Shown here piece after piece: positions 8,073-16,114 of a stretch of 38,566 bases of DNA. The translations under genes and the position numbers were made by a program. Positions within the stretch are counted from its first letter, which is position 1. Each line of letters begins with the position of its first letter. This DNA comes from Blastocatellia bacterium (lineage in GTDB: Bacteria; Acidobacteriota; Blastocatellia; HR10; J050): the NCBI GenBank assembly GCA_025054955.1, contig JANWZE010000031.1:1-38566 (forward strand). Reading direction: 5' to 3'. The notes under the pieces are model-generated. The model was given only the letters and a program-made list of their open reading frames with translations, did not search any database and was not told where the DNA came from.

Positions 8073-9227
8073 CTATTGAGTGTCATTACCGCGAGTCGGG
8101 ATGTAATCCAGAAGCCCGATGTCCGAGTATGTTCGATAACGACCCGCCTCTGCCAGCTCGATGAACTTCTCCATCCGTTGGAGCAACATCGCCAGTAGAT
8201 GACCGGGAATAGTTTCTGGATGCTGGTGGCCGAATCCCAGGTAGCTGCGGATCATCAACGTGCGATCGTCGTGAGGCAATGACTTGACGCTTTCGACGAA
8301 CGTAGAGAAGGAATTTTGTTGCATCAGGTAGAACTCGACATTGGAGACATAGAAGACGGAGACGCGCTCACCGCTTCGCCTGACCTCGTCGCCAATGGCG
8401 CGCAGTGCTTTGGGTCCGGCGAAATCGCCTGTCACGGGCACAAGCCGGTCACGCTGCTGAAATTGTTTGAGAAACTGGAAATCGTCTTCCGAGGCCAAAA
8501 AGGCGCGTCGGCGGCCCCGCCGGTCGGTTTGCAACAACAGGGACTTCAATGTCGGGAACCGGCGCCAGTCGCGTCGCAGATGCGATTCGTAGCGAATCTC
8601 CAAGCCCGGCTCGTAAAAACTCTTGTAAATGAAGTCGAGCCGCGCGCGGTCTTGTTCGGTCAATGGCAGGCCGAAGCGGCGTTCAATCAGCGCGTAGACT
8701 TTTTTCAGATTCGCCTGATAGTAGGCTGGGCTGGGCGCCGTCCGCTCAATCGCTGCGATCAGTTCATCAATCGTGGCCCGCTTCACCCATGAGTGTTTTA
8801 ACTGCAACGGTCGGCTGAGCCACAGCGAAAGAAACTCAGCGCGGTTTCGCGCCATGAGAAACAACGCCTTATAAAGCAGGTGCTGCAATCGGTTATCGTA
8901 GCGAATATCCAGAATGAATGCCCGCGTCGGGCGCACTTGAGCAATATAGGTGAAATTCTGTTCAGGTCCCACACCGATATAGACGCCGCCGCGCACGTTC
9001 AGCTCGTCGAGTTTGTTCAACACTTTTTGATAACCTTCTTCGTTGGAGACGAGGTTGTCGCTGGGGAAGTAGCCGCCTTCCTCCGACAATTTTGCAGAGA
9101 GTTGGGCCAGTCGGTGCTGGCGCGGCACGGTTGCATTCGGCGCACAGCCGATGAGTAGGCCCACTATCAACCACACGCCGATGAGCCATCGAGTTACTCT
9201 GCTGTTGGCGACTTGAAGCGCAACCAT
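8073..9227 (-). CDS. Predicted lipoprotein, possibly LIC_10091-like
   Basis: This 384-residue protein has an N-terminal hydrophobic segment ending in a lipobox (LIGC, Cys28), so it is probably exported and lipid-anchored. The mature part starts with SEEGGYFPSDNLVSNEEGYQ, followed by GGVYIGVGPEQNFTYIAQVR and RAFILDIRYDNRLQHLLYKA. This layout resembles the Rossmann-like glycine segment and acidic loop of SAM-dependent enzymes, and I recall it from the LIC_10091 family of unknown function; both attributions are tentative. The C-terminal half repeats similar elements (GDFAGPKALRAIGDE, VSVFYVSNVEFYL), again methyltransferase-like. No ribosome site is obvious before the ATG at 9227. It is divergent from the dehydrogenase gene, with 54 bp between their starts. 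Confidence 0.72.
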   Translation of the reverse strand: MVALQVANSRVTRWLIGVWLIVGLLIGCAPNATVPRQHRLAQLSAKLSEEGGYFPSDNLVSNEEGYQKVLNKLDELNVRGGVYIGVGPEQNFTYIAQVRPTRAFILDIRYDNRLQHLLYKALFLMARNRAEFLSLWLSRPLQLKHSWVKRATIDELIAAIERTAPSPAYYQANLKKVYALIERRFGLPLTEQDRARLDFIYKSFYEPGLEIRYESHLRRDWRRFPTLKSLLLQTDRRGRRRAFLASEDDFQFLKQFQQRDRLVPVTGDFAGPKALRAIGDEVRRSGERVSVFYVSNVEFYLMQQNSFSTFVESVKSLPHDDRTLMIRSYLGFGHQHPETIPGHLLAMLLQRMEKFIELAEAGRYRTYSDIGLLDYIPTRGNDTQ

Positions 9228-9281
9228 GCGTTGGCTACTTTAGTGCGCATCAGCAAAATGAGCAAGGAAGGAGAAAGGCAG

Positions 9282-10142
9282 ATGAGTATGAGAATTGGAT
9301 TCATCGGCCTGGGCATCATGGGCCAGCCGATGGCGCATAACCTGATGAGGGCGGGATTCCCGCTAGTAGTCTTCAATCGCACGAGAGCGAAATGTCAGCC
9401 GCTGGTGGAGGCCGGCGCAGTAGAAGCAACATCCTATGCTGATGTGGCGCGGCGCAGCGACGTCATCATCACTATCGTCTCGGATACGCCGGATGTCGAG
9501 CGCGTCTTGTTTGGTCCGGATGGCGTCCAGGATGGAGTGACGCCAGGCAAAATACTGATTGACATGAGCACAATCTCGCCTGCCGCCACAGAGGAAATGG
9601 CCGCCAGACTTGAACAGAAAGGTTGCCGGATGCTCGACGCGCCCGTCAGCGGCGGCCTGCAAGGCGCAACCGCAGGAACGCTGGCTATCATGGTCGGCGG
9701 CGATCTAGAGACATTCCAGACGTGCCTGCCCATCTTTCAAGCGATGGGAAAGAAGATCGTCTACATGGGCCGAAGTGGAAACGGACAGCGCACAAAAATG
9801 ATCAATCAAGTGATCGCAGCATTGAATATCGTGGCGATGACGGAAGGCTTGTATCTGGCCAAGCTGGCCGGATTGAATCTGGCCGACGTGCTCGACGTGG
9901 TGTCCAGCGGGGCTGCCGGTTCGTGGATGCTGACTCATGCGGCGCCGAAAATTTTGCAGCAGGACTACACGCCCGGCTTCATGATGAAACTTCAGCAGAA
10001 AGACTTGCGGCTGGCATTGGAATTTGCCAAGAGCCTCAGCGGCACATTGCCCGGCACCGAGTTGGCCTACGCGCTGTTTAGCGAGGCTGTCAACCGAGGA
10101 CTCGGCGAGCAGGGCACGCAGGGCCTCATCAATATCTACTGA
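9282..10142 (+). CDS. NAD(P)-dependent beta-hydroxyacid dehydrogenase (GlxR / 3-hydroxyisobutyrate dehydrogenase family)
   Basis: Members reduce tartronate semialdehyde or succinic semialdehyde, or oxidise 3-hydroxyisobutyrate, using NAD(P). The protein opens with MSMRIGFIGLGIMGQPMA, the Rossmann dinucleotide motif and family signature. DAPVSGG at residues 119-125 is the substrate-binding motif. GNGQRTKMINQ places the catalytic lysine at about residue 172. The length, 286 residues, is typical. I chose the ATG at 9282 because it follows GGAGAAAGG closely and removes an unconserved extension; an upstream frame runs back to 9213 and an ATG two codons later is possible. The exact substrate cannot be told from sequence; 'FNRTRAK' after the second strand suggests NADP preference (Arg after the loop). 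Confidence 0.88.
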   Translation: MSMRIGFIGLGIMGQPMAHNLMRAGFPLVVFNRTRAKCQPLVEAGAVEATSYADVARRSDVIITIVSDTPDVERVLFGPDGVQDGVTPGKILIDMSTISPAATEEMAARLEQKGCRMLDAPVSGGLQGATAGTLAIMVGGDLETFQTCLPIFQAMGKKIVYMGRSGNGQRTKMINQVIAALNIVAMTEGLYLAKLAGLNLADVLDVVSSGAAGSWMLTHAAPKILQQDYTPGFMMKLQQKDLRLALEFAKSLSGTLPGTELAYALFSEAVNRGLGEQGTQGLINIY

Positions 10143-10190
10143 TCGCCGCTCCTAATCAAGTTACGCTATACTGCCACACACTTGCTTGCT

Positions 10191-10601
10191 ATGGACAGCG
10201 AGAAGGATAGAACACAGCATGTAGCCTTCAGCGATGAGGCGACGGCAGCGATTGTCGCGCGTCTGCGGCGACAGCGTGAGCGCGAACAACAGCGAAATGA
10301 GACTGAACGTCAACGTCTTTTGCGTTGCGCCCGTTCGGTCCATGAAGTGGCGCGACAGTTCCCTGCTGTGCGACAGCTTTACCTGTTTGGCTCGGTGTTG
10401 ATCCCTGAACGGTTTTGCTTTGAAACTTCTGACGTGGATGTGGGCATCGTCGGTCGGCTAGGCGTGGAGTTTTTCAGACTCGGCGCGGCCCTCGATCAAC
10501 ACTTTGACCGGACGGTCGAGTTAGTTGACATTGACCCGACCACACCGCTGGGCCAATGGATACTCGCGCAAGGAGTGTGCATCTATGACGCCGACAAGTA
10601 A
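10191..10601 (+). CDS. mntA: MntA-like minimal nucleotidyltransferase (antitoxin candidate)
   Basis: This 136-residue protein has the polymerase-beta nucleotidyltransferase fold signature: YLFGS at residues 64-68 and SDVDVGIVG with Asp81 and Asp83 as metal ligands. In type VII toxin-antitoxin pairs, MntA neutralises the HEPN RNase HepT by adding AMP groups to a tyrosine. The following gene overlaps by 17 bases and encodes a HEPN-like protein, which supports that reading. The first 50 residues are a charged helix (RLRRQREREQQRNETERQR) longer than usual for MntA. The ATG at 10191 is preferred over a TTG at 10182. No strong ribosome site is seen. Unrelated kanamycin-nucleotidyltransferase-like enzymes cannot be excluded. 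Confidence 0.75.
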   Translation: MDSEKDRTQHVAFSDEATAAIVARLRRQREREQQRNETERQRLLRCARSVHEVARQFPAVRQLYLFGSVLIPERFCFETSDVDVGIVGRLGVEFFRLGAALDQHFDRTVELVDIDPTTPLGQWILAQGVCIYDADK

Positions 10602-11097
10602 CAGCTTGCAGGCCCTGGTGGCTGAACTAACGATGGCACACTCGATGCTTCAAGAGAAACCGGCGCACGTCTCAGCGCGCGCGCAAGAAGCGCAACAATT
10701 ATCAAGCGAAGCCCACCTCATCGCCGTCGCTTACGAAATCCACAATTTCTATGGACTGTGCGAGTACGTCTTTGAGCGCACTGGCGCCGTGTTCACTGTG
10801 CCGATTGCCCGTCCGGAACGTTACCACGAAGAATTACTCCATCAGATGGCGCTGGACATTCCCCAAGTACGACCAGCGGTGCTAACGACAACGCTGAAGG
10901 ATCACCTGGACGAGCTCAGGCGATTTCACCGTCTCTTCAGACACGCTTACATGATGTCATTGGATCGTCAACGGGTTCTCGAGCTGGCTGAACGGGTCGT
11001 ATCCGTGTCAGCCGCTCTGAATGAACCACTGGAACGCTTCCGAACCTACCTGCTTGAACTTGCCGACCGGCTCGACAGCGCCGACTCAATCCGGTAA
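10585..11097 (+). CDS. hepT: HepT-like HEPN ribonuclease (toxin candidate)
   Basis: This 170-residue all-helical protein contains LRRFHRLFRHAYMMSLD at about residues 111-127. The segment supplies an Arg, a His (His120) and the H-x-Y pair with Tyr122, as in HEPN RNases of the HepT type, in which the tyrosine is the AMPylation target. The Arg-to-His spacing (Arg113-x6-His120) is at the long end of the HEPN R-x4-6-H pattern. The ATG at 10585 sits inside the end of the nucleotidyltransferase gene, with AAGGAG ten bases upstream, so the two are co-translated. In type VII pairs the toxin may be encoded on either side of its antitoxin; here it follows it. The overall organisation favours a toxin-antitoxin module. 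Confidence 0.72.
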   Translation: MTPTSNSLQALVAELTMAHSMLQEKPAHVSARAQEAQQLSSEAHLIAVAYEIHNFYGLCEYVFERTGAVFTVPIARPERYHEELLHQMALDIPQVRPAVLTTTLKDHLDELRRFHRLFRHAYMMSLDRQRVLELAERVVSVSAALNEPLERFRTYLLELADRLDSADSIR

Positions 11098-11144
11098 AAT
11101 CCTGCGCGCTTGTTCAGTTCATCGAACCATCAAGGAGGAGTCTC

Positions 11145-12260
11145 ATGAAATCTACGATCATCAAAGTCGTTAGCGTCATTACCGTCGTATGGGGCATTTC
11201 GATCCAATCGGTTCACGCTCAATCCATCGTGTATGTGAAGCCAGGCGACCGGCTCGGCCAAATCGTCAGCCAAGCGCCGGCTAACACCACGATCATCGTC
11301 GCGCCGGGCGAGTACCGGGATGCACTCGTCGTCAGAAGCCCTGGCATCCGTTTGATTGGAGCAGGCGCTCAGGAGAACGGAACCGTGTTGAGTAATCAGG
11401 GCGTCAATGCAACCAATGGCATTGAGGTGCGACCGGGCGCACATGGGTTCGAGCTGAGCGGCTTCCTCATCAAGGGCTTCAACGAAAATGGCGTCTTGTT
11501 GACGCGCGTCAGAGATTTTCGCCTGACGTATAATCGGCTGGAGAACAACGGCGAATACGGTCTGTTTCCCATATTCTGCACCGGCGGGGTCATCTCCAAT
11601 AACCTGGTGATTGGGCATACCGACACAGGCATTTATGTTGGTCAGTCGTCCAATGTGATCGTTTCGCACAACGTGGCCCACGGCAATATCAACGGCATTG
11701 AAATCGAAAATTCCGATGACTGCACGGTCACCGAGAACGAAACCTACGATAACGTCATCGGCATTCTGATTGTCGAATTGCCGCTGTTGCAAGTGACGCG
11801 AACCAATCGGATCACGGTGACCAAGAATTACACGCACCATAACAACAATCCTGGCGATCATCGGGCGCTGGAGCTGTTCATTCAGGTCATTCCGGTCGGC
11901 GGCGGCATTTTGCTCGTCGGAGCCAATGAGGTGACCATCGCGGATAACATCATCCTTGAAAATAACTCGTTCGGCATCGGCATAGCCAGGTTGCCTGTTC
12001 TGTTCGACGATTTCGATCCGATGATTGATCACATTCCCGACAATAATCGGATCGTGAGGAATCTGGCGCTGCGCAATGGCCGCAGCCCAGACGCTGAGCG
12101 ACTCGCGCCACTGGTGCCAGATTTTCCCACCGGCGCAAATATCTATTGGGACGGCACAGGAGAAGGAAATTGCTTCGAGGAAAATGTGACTGAGGACGAT
12201 CTGGGCGGCACGAGCTATCCGGGGCCGAAGGCATTGCCGCCGTGTTCGCGCTCTCGCTGA
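11145..12260 (+). CDS. Secreted right-handed beta-helix repeat protein
   Basis: A signal peptide (MKSTIIKVVSVITVVWGISI, cut after VHAQ near residue 26) leads into repeated turns typical of parallel beta-helices (PbH1/NosD type). Examples are ANTTIIVAPGEYRDALVV, GVISNNLVIGHTDTGIYVG, NVIVSHNVAHGNINGIEI and CTVTENETYDNVIGILIV. The repeated N-x-(I/V) rungs with asparagine ladders run from about residue 40 to 300. Such proteins often bind or cleave polysaccharide; no catalytic set can be assigned. AAGGAGGAG eight bases upstream fixes the start. The 3' end is followed by two hairpins at 12276-12384 and a convergent ABC gene. 371 residues. Confidence 0.85.
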   Translation: MKSTIIKVVSVITVVWGISIQSVHAQSIVYVKPGDRLGQIVSQAPANTTIIVAPGEYRDALVVRSPGIRLIGAGAQENGTVLSNQGVNATNGIEVRPGAHGFELSGFLIKGFNENGVLLTRVRDFRLTYNRLENNGEYGLFPIFCTGGVISNNLVIGHTDTGIYVGQSSNVIVSHNVAHGNINGIEIENSDDCTVTENETYDNVIGILIVELPLLQVTRTNRITVTKNYTHHNNNPGDHRALELFIQVIPVGGGILLVGANEVTIADNIILENNSFGIGIARLPVLFDDFDPMIDHIPDNNRIVRNLALRNGRSPDAERLAPLVPDFPTGANIYWDGTGEGNCFEENVTEDDLGGTSYPGPKALPPCSRSR

Positions 12261-12275
12261 GTGAAGAAGCAAAGC

Positions 12276-12309
12276 GCCGATGAACCGCCGATAAGATTTT
12301 TCATCCGCG
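12276..12309. repeat. First copy of a hairpin repeat downstream of the beta-helix gene
   Basis: GCCGATGAA, a 15-base loop containing GATAAGATTT, and TTCATCCGC form an imperfect stem with one mismatch. The core CCG(C)C/TGATAAGATTTTTCATC is repeated about 60 bases later at 12345-12384. Its position in the gap between convergent genes suggests a transcription-termination role. Confidence 0.6.
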
Positions 12310-12344
12310 CTGACGATAACTGAAGCGATTGCTCAGCTCGGCGA

Positions 12345-12384
12345 GCCGCCGATGAAACCGCTGATAAGATTTTTCATCGGCGGC
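12345..12384. terminator. Second hairpin copy, likely bidirectional terminator between convergent genes
   Basis: GCCGCCGATGAAA at 12345-12357 pairs perfectly with TTTCATCGGCGGC at 12372-12384 over 13 bp, with a 14-base loop. It is followed on the plus strand by a GC-rich stretch, not a clear T-run; the A/T-rich part is inside the stem. It lies 15 bp from the ABC ATPase stop and may serve both convergent transcripts or be a repeated palindromic element. Confidence 0.55.
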
Positions 12385-12398
12385 CAGCCTGAGCAACT

Positions 12399-13139
12399 TC
12401 ATCGCGCAAAGTGAAGGAAGACATCCTCGAACGGCTCACCGGCCATGCCAGCAATGTCGCGCAGATGGCGCGGCGCGCCTTCGATCACAATCCGACCGCG
12501 TTTGAGCACAGCCACGCGGTGACAAAGGCGCTCGACCAGCCCCATCACGTGTGAAGAGATCACAAACGTCGAGCCACGCTGATGAAGCTCTTCGATACGC
12601 AACCGCAGCAAGCGCATACTCTCGGCATCCAACCCGTTGAGCGGCTCATCGAGCAAAATCAACGGCGGCGCGCCCATCATCGCGGCAATCAATCCGACTT
12701 TCTTCTTCATGCCGAGCGAGTATTCTTCGATCAAGAGATGCCGCTTCTCATGCAGTCCGAAATAATCCAGCTCCCGCTCAATCGCGTCAGCATGATCGAG
12801 TCCTTTGAGGCCTGCCATAAAAGTTAAAAATTCCCAGCCCGTCAGACGATCATACAGATGAAGCTCTTCAGGCAAATAGCCGATTCGTTTCTTCGCCTCG
12901 ATGGGCTGGTGGCGCGTGTGATACCCGCAGACGTGAATCTGGCCGGCATCCGTTTTGATTAAACCAAGAATGGCTTTCATCAGCGTTGACTTGCCGGCTC
13001 CGTTCGCTCCAAGCAGGCCGAAAATTTCTCGATCAATGGTCAGTGAGACATTGTCAGCAGCGACAATCCGGCCGTACTGCTTGGTCACCTCACGAAGCTG
13101 GAGCGCCGGAATATGATTCAGCAAAGGGGATTCACTCAT
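12399..13139 (-). CDS. ABC transporter ATP-binding protein (ABC-2 type exporter)
   Basis: This 246-residue protein is an ABC ATPase that drives the adjacent membrane protein. Walker A GANGAGKST is at residues 44-52. The signature is YSLGMKKK at about 140-147 (SLGMKK instead of the usual LSGGQ, common in CcmA/NatA-like exporters). Walker B LILLDEP places Asp164 and Glu165, and an H-loop SSHVM follows. The ATG at 13139 follows AAGAAGAG. It lies 39 bp after the permease gene on the same strand, so the two form one transcription unit. The cargo cannot be predicted; the family includes exporters of antibiotics, lipids and Na+. Confidence 0.9.
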   Translation of the reverse strand: MSESPLLNHIPALQLREVTKQYGRIVAADNVSLTIDREIFGLLGANGAGKSTLMKAILGLIKTDAGQIHVCGYHTRHQPIEAKKRIGYLPEELHLYDRLTGWEFLTFMAGLKGLDHADAIERELDYFGLHEKRHLLIEEYSLGMKKKVGLIAAMMGAPPLILLDEPLNGLDAESMRLLRLRIEELHQRGSTFVISSHVMGLVERLCHRVAVLKRGRIVIEGAPRHLRDIAGMAGEPFEDVFLHFAR

Positions 13140-13178
13140 GCGATCTCTTCTTGTGATTAACAGCCTCCGATTATGGCT

Positions 13179-14678
13179 TCATGCCTCAGCTTCGACCTCA
13201 GTGAACGAAACGCGCGACCGCGCCCGTTCGCCCAAGTAGTGCACGCCCATCACGTACCCGTACAACCAAAGCAACCAAAATCGCCAATAGAAAATAAACA
13301 AGCTCGCCACGGCCAGCGCAGCCAATCCGCTGAAGATCAGTCCAAGCAGCGGTCGTGAAGCAATTTCGAATGCCATGACGCCCACCAGCGATGCAACTAC
13401 AAACGCAATGACGAGCAGCTTCAAGACGAGCCATACTTGATCAACGAGGCTAAACGAACCCAGCGGCAGCGCCACCGCCACCGAGACAAGCCATGCGGGC
13501 ACTGCCATCAATCGCGCGTACCAGAACTTGGATTTCCAGACCAATTCCGGCGACACGCCCGTTGACTTCTCCACCCAGAAGTAAGGGAGTTGATATTTCA
13601 GCAGCAGCGGAGCCAGCGCCGTCAGACTAAACACGCTAAACGCGCCACAGACTAACACCAATCGGGTGAACCATTCAGCGCTCAGCTCATACCGCTGGCT
13701 GGCCAACACCAACGCACCCTGAAACAGCAAGAGAAATCCTATCGCTAGATACACAGCCGATGAAAAGCCGCGCCGCGTCAAGCGCCAATCGCGTATCACT
13801 TGCGAAGCAATAGGCTCGCTCAACAGGCGAGTCAACAACCCAGGCAACCACTCACGACGATTCGAACGTTGAAGCAAGGCATCACGCGCCAGCTCACGGT
13901 CGTCATCCCGCCATTGTTGGTAAACAAATTGCGTCACGAAGTAAAGCACACCAAATGCCAATAGAGCGATGGCCACGAGCATGCCTGCCGACGCTTCATG
14001 CTCACTTCGACCCAATGCCTCGCCGAAGCTCTTCTGAAAAATCAAAGCGGGCGCTGCCAGCGGCAACAACGGCGCGATGAACCATTCATGCCAGCGCGTC
14101 AGCGCGACCAGCAAAAGCAGGAGAACAGCCTGAATCACGATTCGGCCCAAGCTGAACAGTTGATAATGAACCAGTGCCAGCGTCGCCAAAATTTGCAATA
14201 CGGCAATGTTCAAAAAAGCCGCCAGCATCAGCGCCGCGTGAGTCAGCGTCCAGGCGACGCCGACGGCGCGCTCGTCGCTCAGCCGGCGCAGGAGCACCAA
14301 CAGGACTAACCATGCCAACAAATTTTTCAAAAATCGAATCAGCAGCGTGACGTTGAATCGTACAGGTGGCGGAATCGGCAACGCATCCAGAGAAGCGTCG
14401 GCTGAATGCGTGGCATAGACATCTTTGAGCGTCGCTGACAAGGACGCGGCAATGAGCAAAATCGTCAAGGCGAGCGAGAGCAATCTCAAATCAGCAATCG
14501 GCCACCGCGACGCGGCAAAGCCCGCGAGCGCCGTCAGTTTGACGAGGTACGGCTCTAGCATCAAGTAAAACCCTGTCAGGATCAGCGGCCCGAGCACAAA
14601 CAGCGTGAAGGAATTTGCTTTGAGCCAGCGCCTGAAGCTGAGCGACCTGTAGCGGAGGATAAGTCGAAAACTATGCAT
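13179..14678 (-). CDS. ABC-2 family membrane permease
   Basis: This hydrophobic protein of 499 residues has about ten to twelve predicted membrane spans in two halves, linked by a charged loop (QQWRDDDRELARDALLQRSN) and ending with a short basic tail. It is partnered with the ATPase just downstream. The ATG at 14678 (MHSFRLILRYRS) follows AGG at a proper distance and gives a compact cytoplasmic start; an in-frame ATG at 14696 has no ribosome site. No residue motif identifies the substrate. The C-terminus (RARSRVSFTEVEAEA) is unremarkable. Confidence 0.82.
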   Translation of the reverse strand: MHSFRLILRYRSLSFRRWLKANSFTLFVLGPLILTGFYLMLEPYLVKLTALAGFAASRWPIADLRLLSLALTILLIAASLSATLKDVYATHSADASLDALPIPPPVRFNVTLLIRFLKNLLAWLVLLVLLRRLSDERAVGVAWTLTHAALMLAAFLNIAVLQILATLALVHYQLFSLGRIVIQAVLLLLLVALTRWHEWFIAPLLPLAAPALIFQKSFGEALGRSEHEASAGMLVAIALLAFGVLYFVTQFVYQQWRDDDRELARDALLQRSNRREWLPGLLTRLLSEPIASQVIRDWRLTRRGFSSAVYLAIGFLLLFQGALVLASQRYELSAEWFTRLVLVCGAFSVFSLTALAPLLLKYQLPYFWVEKSTGVSPELVWKSKFWYARLMAVPAWLVSVAVALPLGSFSLVDQVWLVLKLLVIAFVVASLVGVMAFEIASRPLLGLIFSGLAALAVASLFIFYWRFWLLWLYGYVMGVHYLGERARSRVSFTEVEAEA

Positions 14679-14746
14679 GTTGCCTGACGAGCGCATGGAT
14701 CTATTGAATCGTTCTATCGGTGAGCCGATGAGTGATACTTACTCCG

Positions 14747-14776
14747 TTGATGCCTCAGGGATTGATGCCTCAGGGA
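14747..14776. repeat. Tandem duplication of a 15-bp unit
   Basis: TTGATGCCTCAGGGA occurs twice in a row (14747-14761 and 14762-14776). The right copy covers the TGA stop (14772-14770) of the upstream minus-strand gene, and the left copy is untranslated. It probably arose by replication slippage. Confidence 0.8.
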
Positions 14777-16068
14777 ATAATCAAGCTATCCGGCGCTTCG
14801 ATCACCTGATTGCCGGTGACGATGCGGACAGTTCGGGAGCCAGCAGGCGCGCCCAATGGCACGGTGATGTTGGCCATGAGCGTTTCCGCATCAGTCACCG
14901 AGATGGCATTCACCACGATGTCATCGCCAAACCAGGCGGTCGTCTGTCCGGCAACGAAGTGACTGTTGCGGGCATTGATCAAAAGGGTCAGCGTCCGTCC
15001 AGCAGGAACGGCGCGGGGCGTGATGCCAATCAACGTCGGTTCATCGCTGACCGTCGCGCTGCCGGCCAGCCAGACTGTCGCATTCAGTATCAATTCGCGA
15101 TTCGTTCCGGCCGGATCACGCCAACCGTTGAATAGATCGTCCGTCGGATCGCCCGTTCCGTCATCAGCCGGGGAACTATCACCGAGGGCAAAAATACGGC
15201 CCCGGCCAACGCGACTGAATGCCGCAACGACGCCTGAGCGCCCGCTCGGTGAAAAGCCTCGACGAAACAACACACCACGCGCCGCCGGATTCGTCATCGG
15301 CTCCAGTAGCATGTCTGCCCCCGATCGGAGGATTGTGCCACGCACGTCACCAAATGGACCATGCACAATGGCATGAACATCTGGATCATTGAGATCGCCC
15401 AACAGATCAGGATTCTCACGCGCGATGTTCACCAGGTTGAAGCGCAAGCCGAAATCAAGCCGTGATTGCGTCGCCTGGAGAAATAGATTGTTCCAGATGC
15501 GCGGCGCATCCACACCATCATTGTTGCGATCTGAACCTAAGTGATTGCCGATGATGAACAGCCCGCCACCGTTTTCAACGAACGCGATGATGGCCTGGCG
15601 CTCAGCGACGGTGAATTCAATGTTGGGCTCGCAAACAACGAAGACGTGATACTTCGATAGGTCTTGTGGATTGGTAACGTCGTTGAACGTGATGCGTCCG
15701 GTCACAGCAGGCAATGAGTTGGCACGCGCGCGGCCGCTGCGAGTCAGCTCGACGCCCCACGATGATAACGCGCCATCCCAGTCAGTTTCCACAAGGGGAT
15801 TTGGCGGCAGTGGCACAATCGGCGTGACGCGCAATGGATCATTGCCAGTGGCATCAATCACCCAGTCAGCATTGCCAGCCGTCTCGCCCTTGGTGTTATC
15901 AAACAATACATAAAACGGCCTCTGTTCATGTTGATGACGCATCGGCGTCGGCCGGCTAGCCGTTCCTGCGTCCACCGTCAGCATGCGCACCAGAAGAATC
16001 AGCACAGTGCCAATCAGCCACCTTTCAACAGATTTGCAATCAGTCAATGAGTGATGGTTGTCTTTCAT
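14770..16068 (-). CDS. Exported protein with glutamine-amidotransferase-like domain and IPT-like C-terminus
   Basis: 432 residues. An N-terminal hydrophobic segment (WLIGTVLILLVRMLTVDAG) suggests export. The following FYVLFDNTKGETAGNADW, YHVFVVCEPN and AFVENGGGLFIIGNHLGSDRN resemble the GATase1-like/DUF4350 fold found in secreted proteins that hold back carbohydrate- or peptidase-like domains. A later FSRVGRGRIFALGDSSPADD is another beta-alpha unit. The last 90 residues (TLIGITPRAVPAGRTLTLLI through APAGSRTVRIVTGN) look like an immunoglobulin-like IPT/TIG domain. GGGAGAA four bases before the ATG supports the start at 16068. No cysteine nucleophile is evident, so catalysis is doubtful. Function unknown. 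Confidence 0.72.
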   Translation of the reverse strand: MKDNHHSLTDCKSVERWLIGTVLILLVRMLTVDAGTASRPTPMRHQHEQRPFYVLFDNTKGETAGNADWVIDATGNDPLRVTPIVPLPPNPLVETDWDGALSSWGVELTRSGRARANSLPAVTGRITFNDVTNPQDLSKYHVFVVCEPNIEFTVAERQAIIAFVENGGGLFIIGNHLGSDRNNDGVDAPRIWNNLFLQATQSRLDFGLRFNLVNIARENPDLLGDLNDPDVHAIVHGPFGDVRGTILRSGADMLLEPMTNPAARGVLFRRGFSPSGRSGVVAAFSRVGRGRIFALGDSSPADDGTGDPTDDLFNGWRDPAGTNRELILNATVWLAGSATVSDEPTLIGITPRAVPAGRTLTLLINARNSHFVAGQTTAWFGDDIVVNAISVTDAETLMANITVPLGAPAGSRTVRIVTGNQVIEAPDSLIIP

Positions 16069-16114
16069 CGTTTCTCCCGCATCGCTACTAGCAATATAGC
16101 AATATGAAGAACTC

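Noticed and set aside
11130-12272. Long minus-strand frame opposite the beta-helix gene
   Set aside because: It is a shadow: the plus-strand frame has a signal peptide, a ribosome site and regular beta-helix rungs, whereas the antisense product has none of these.
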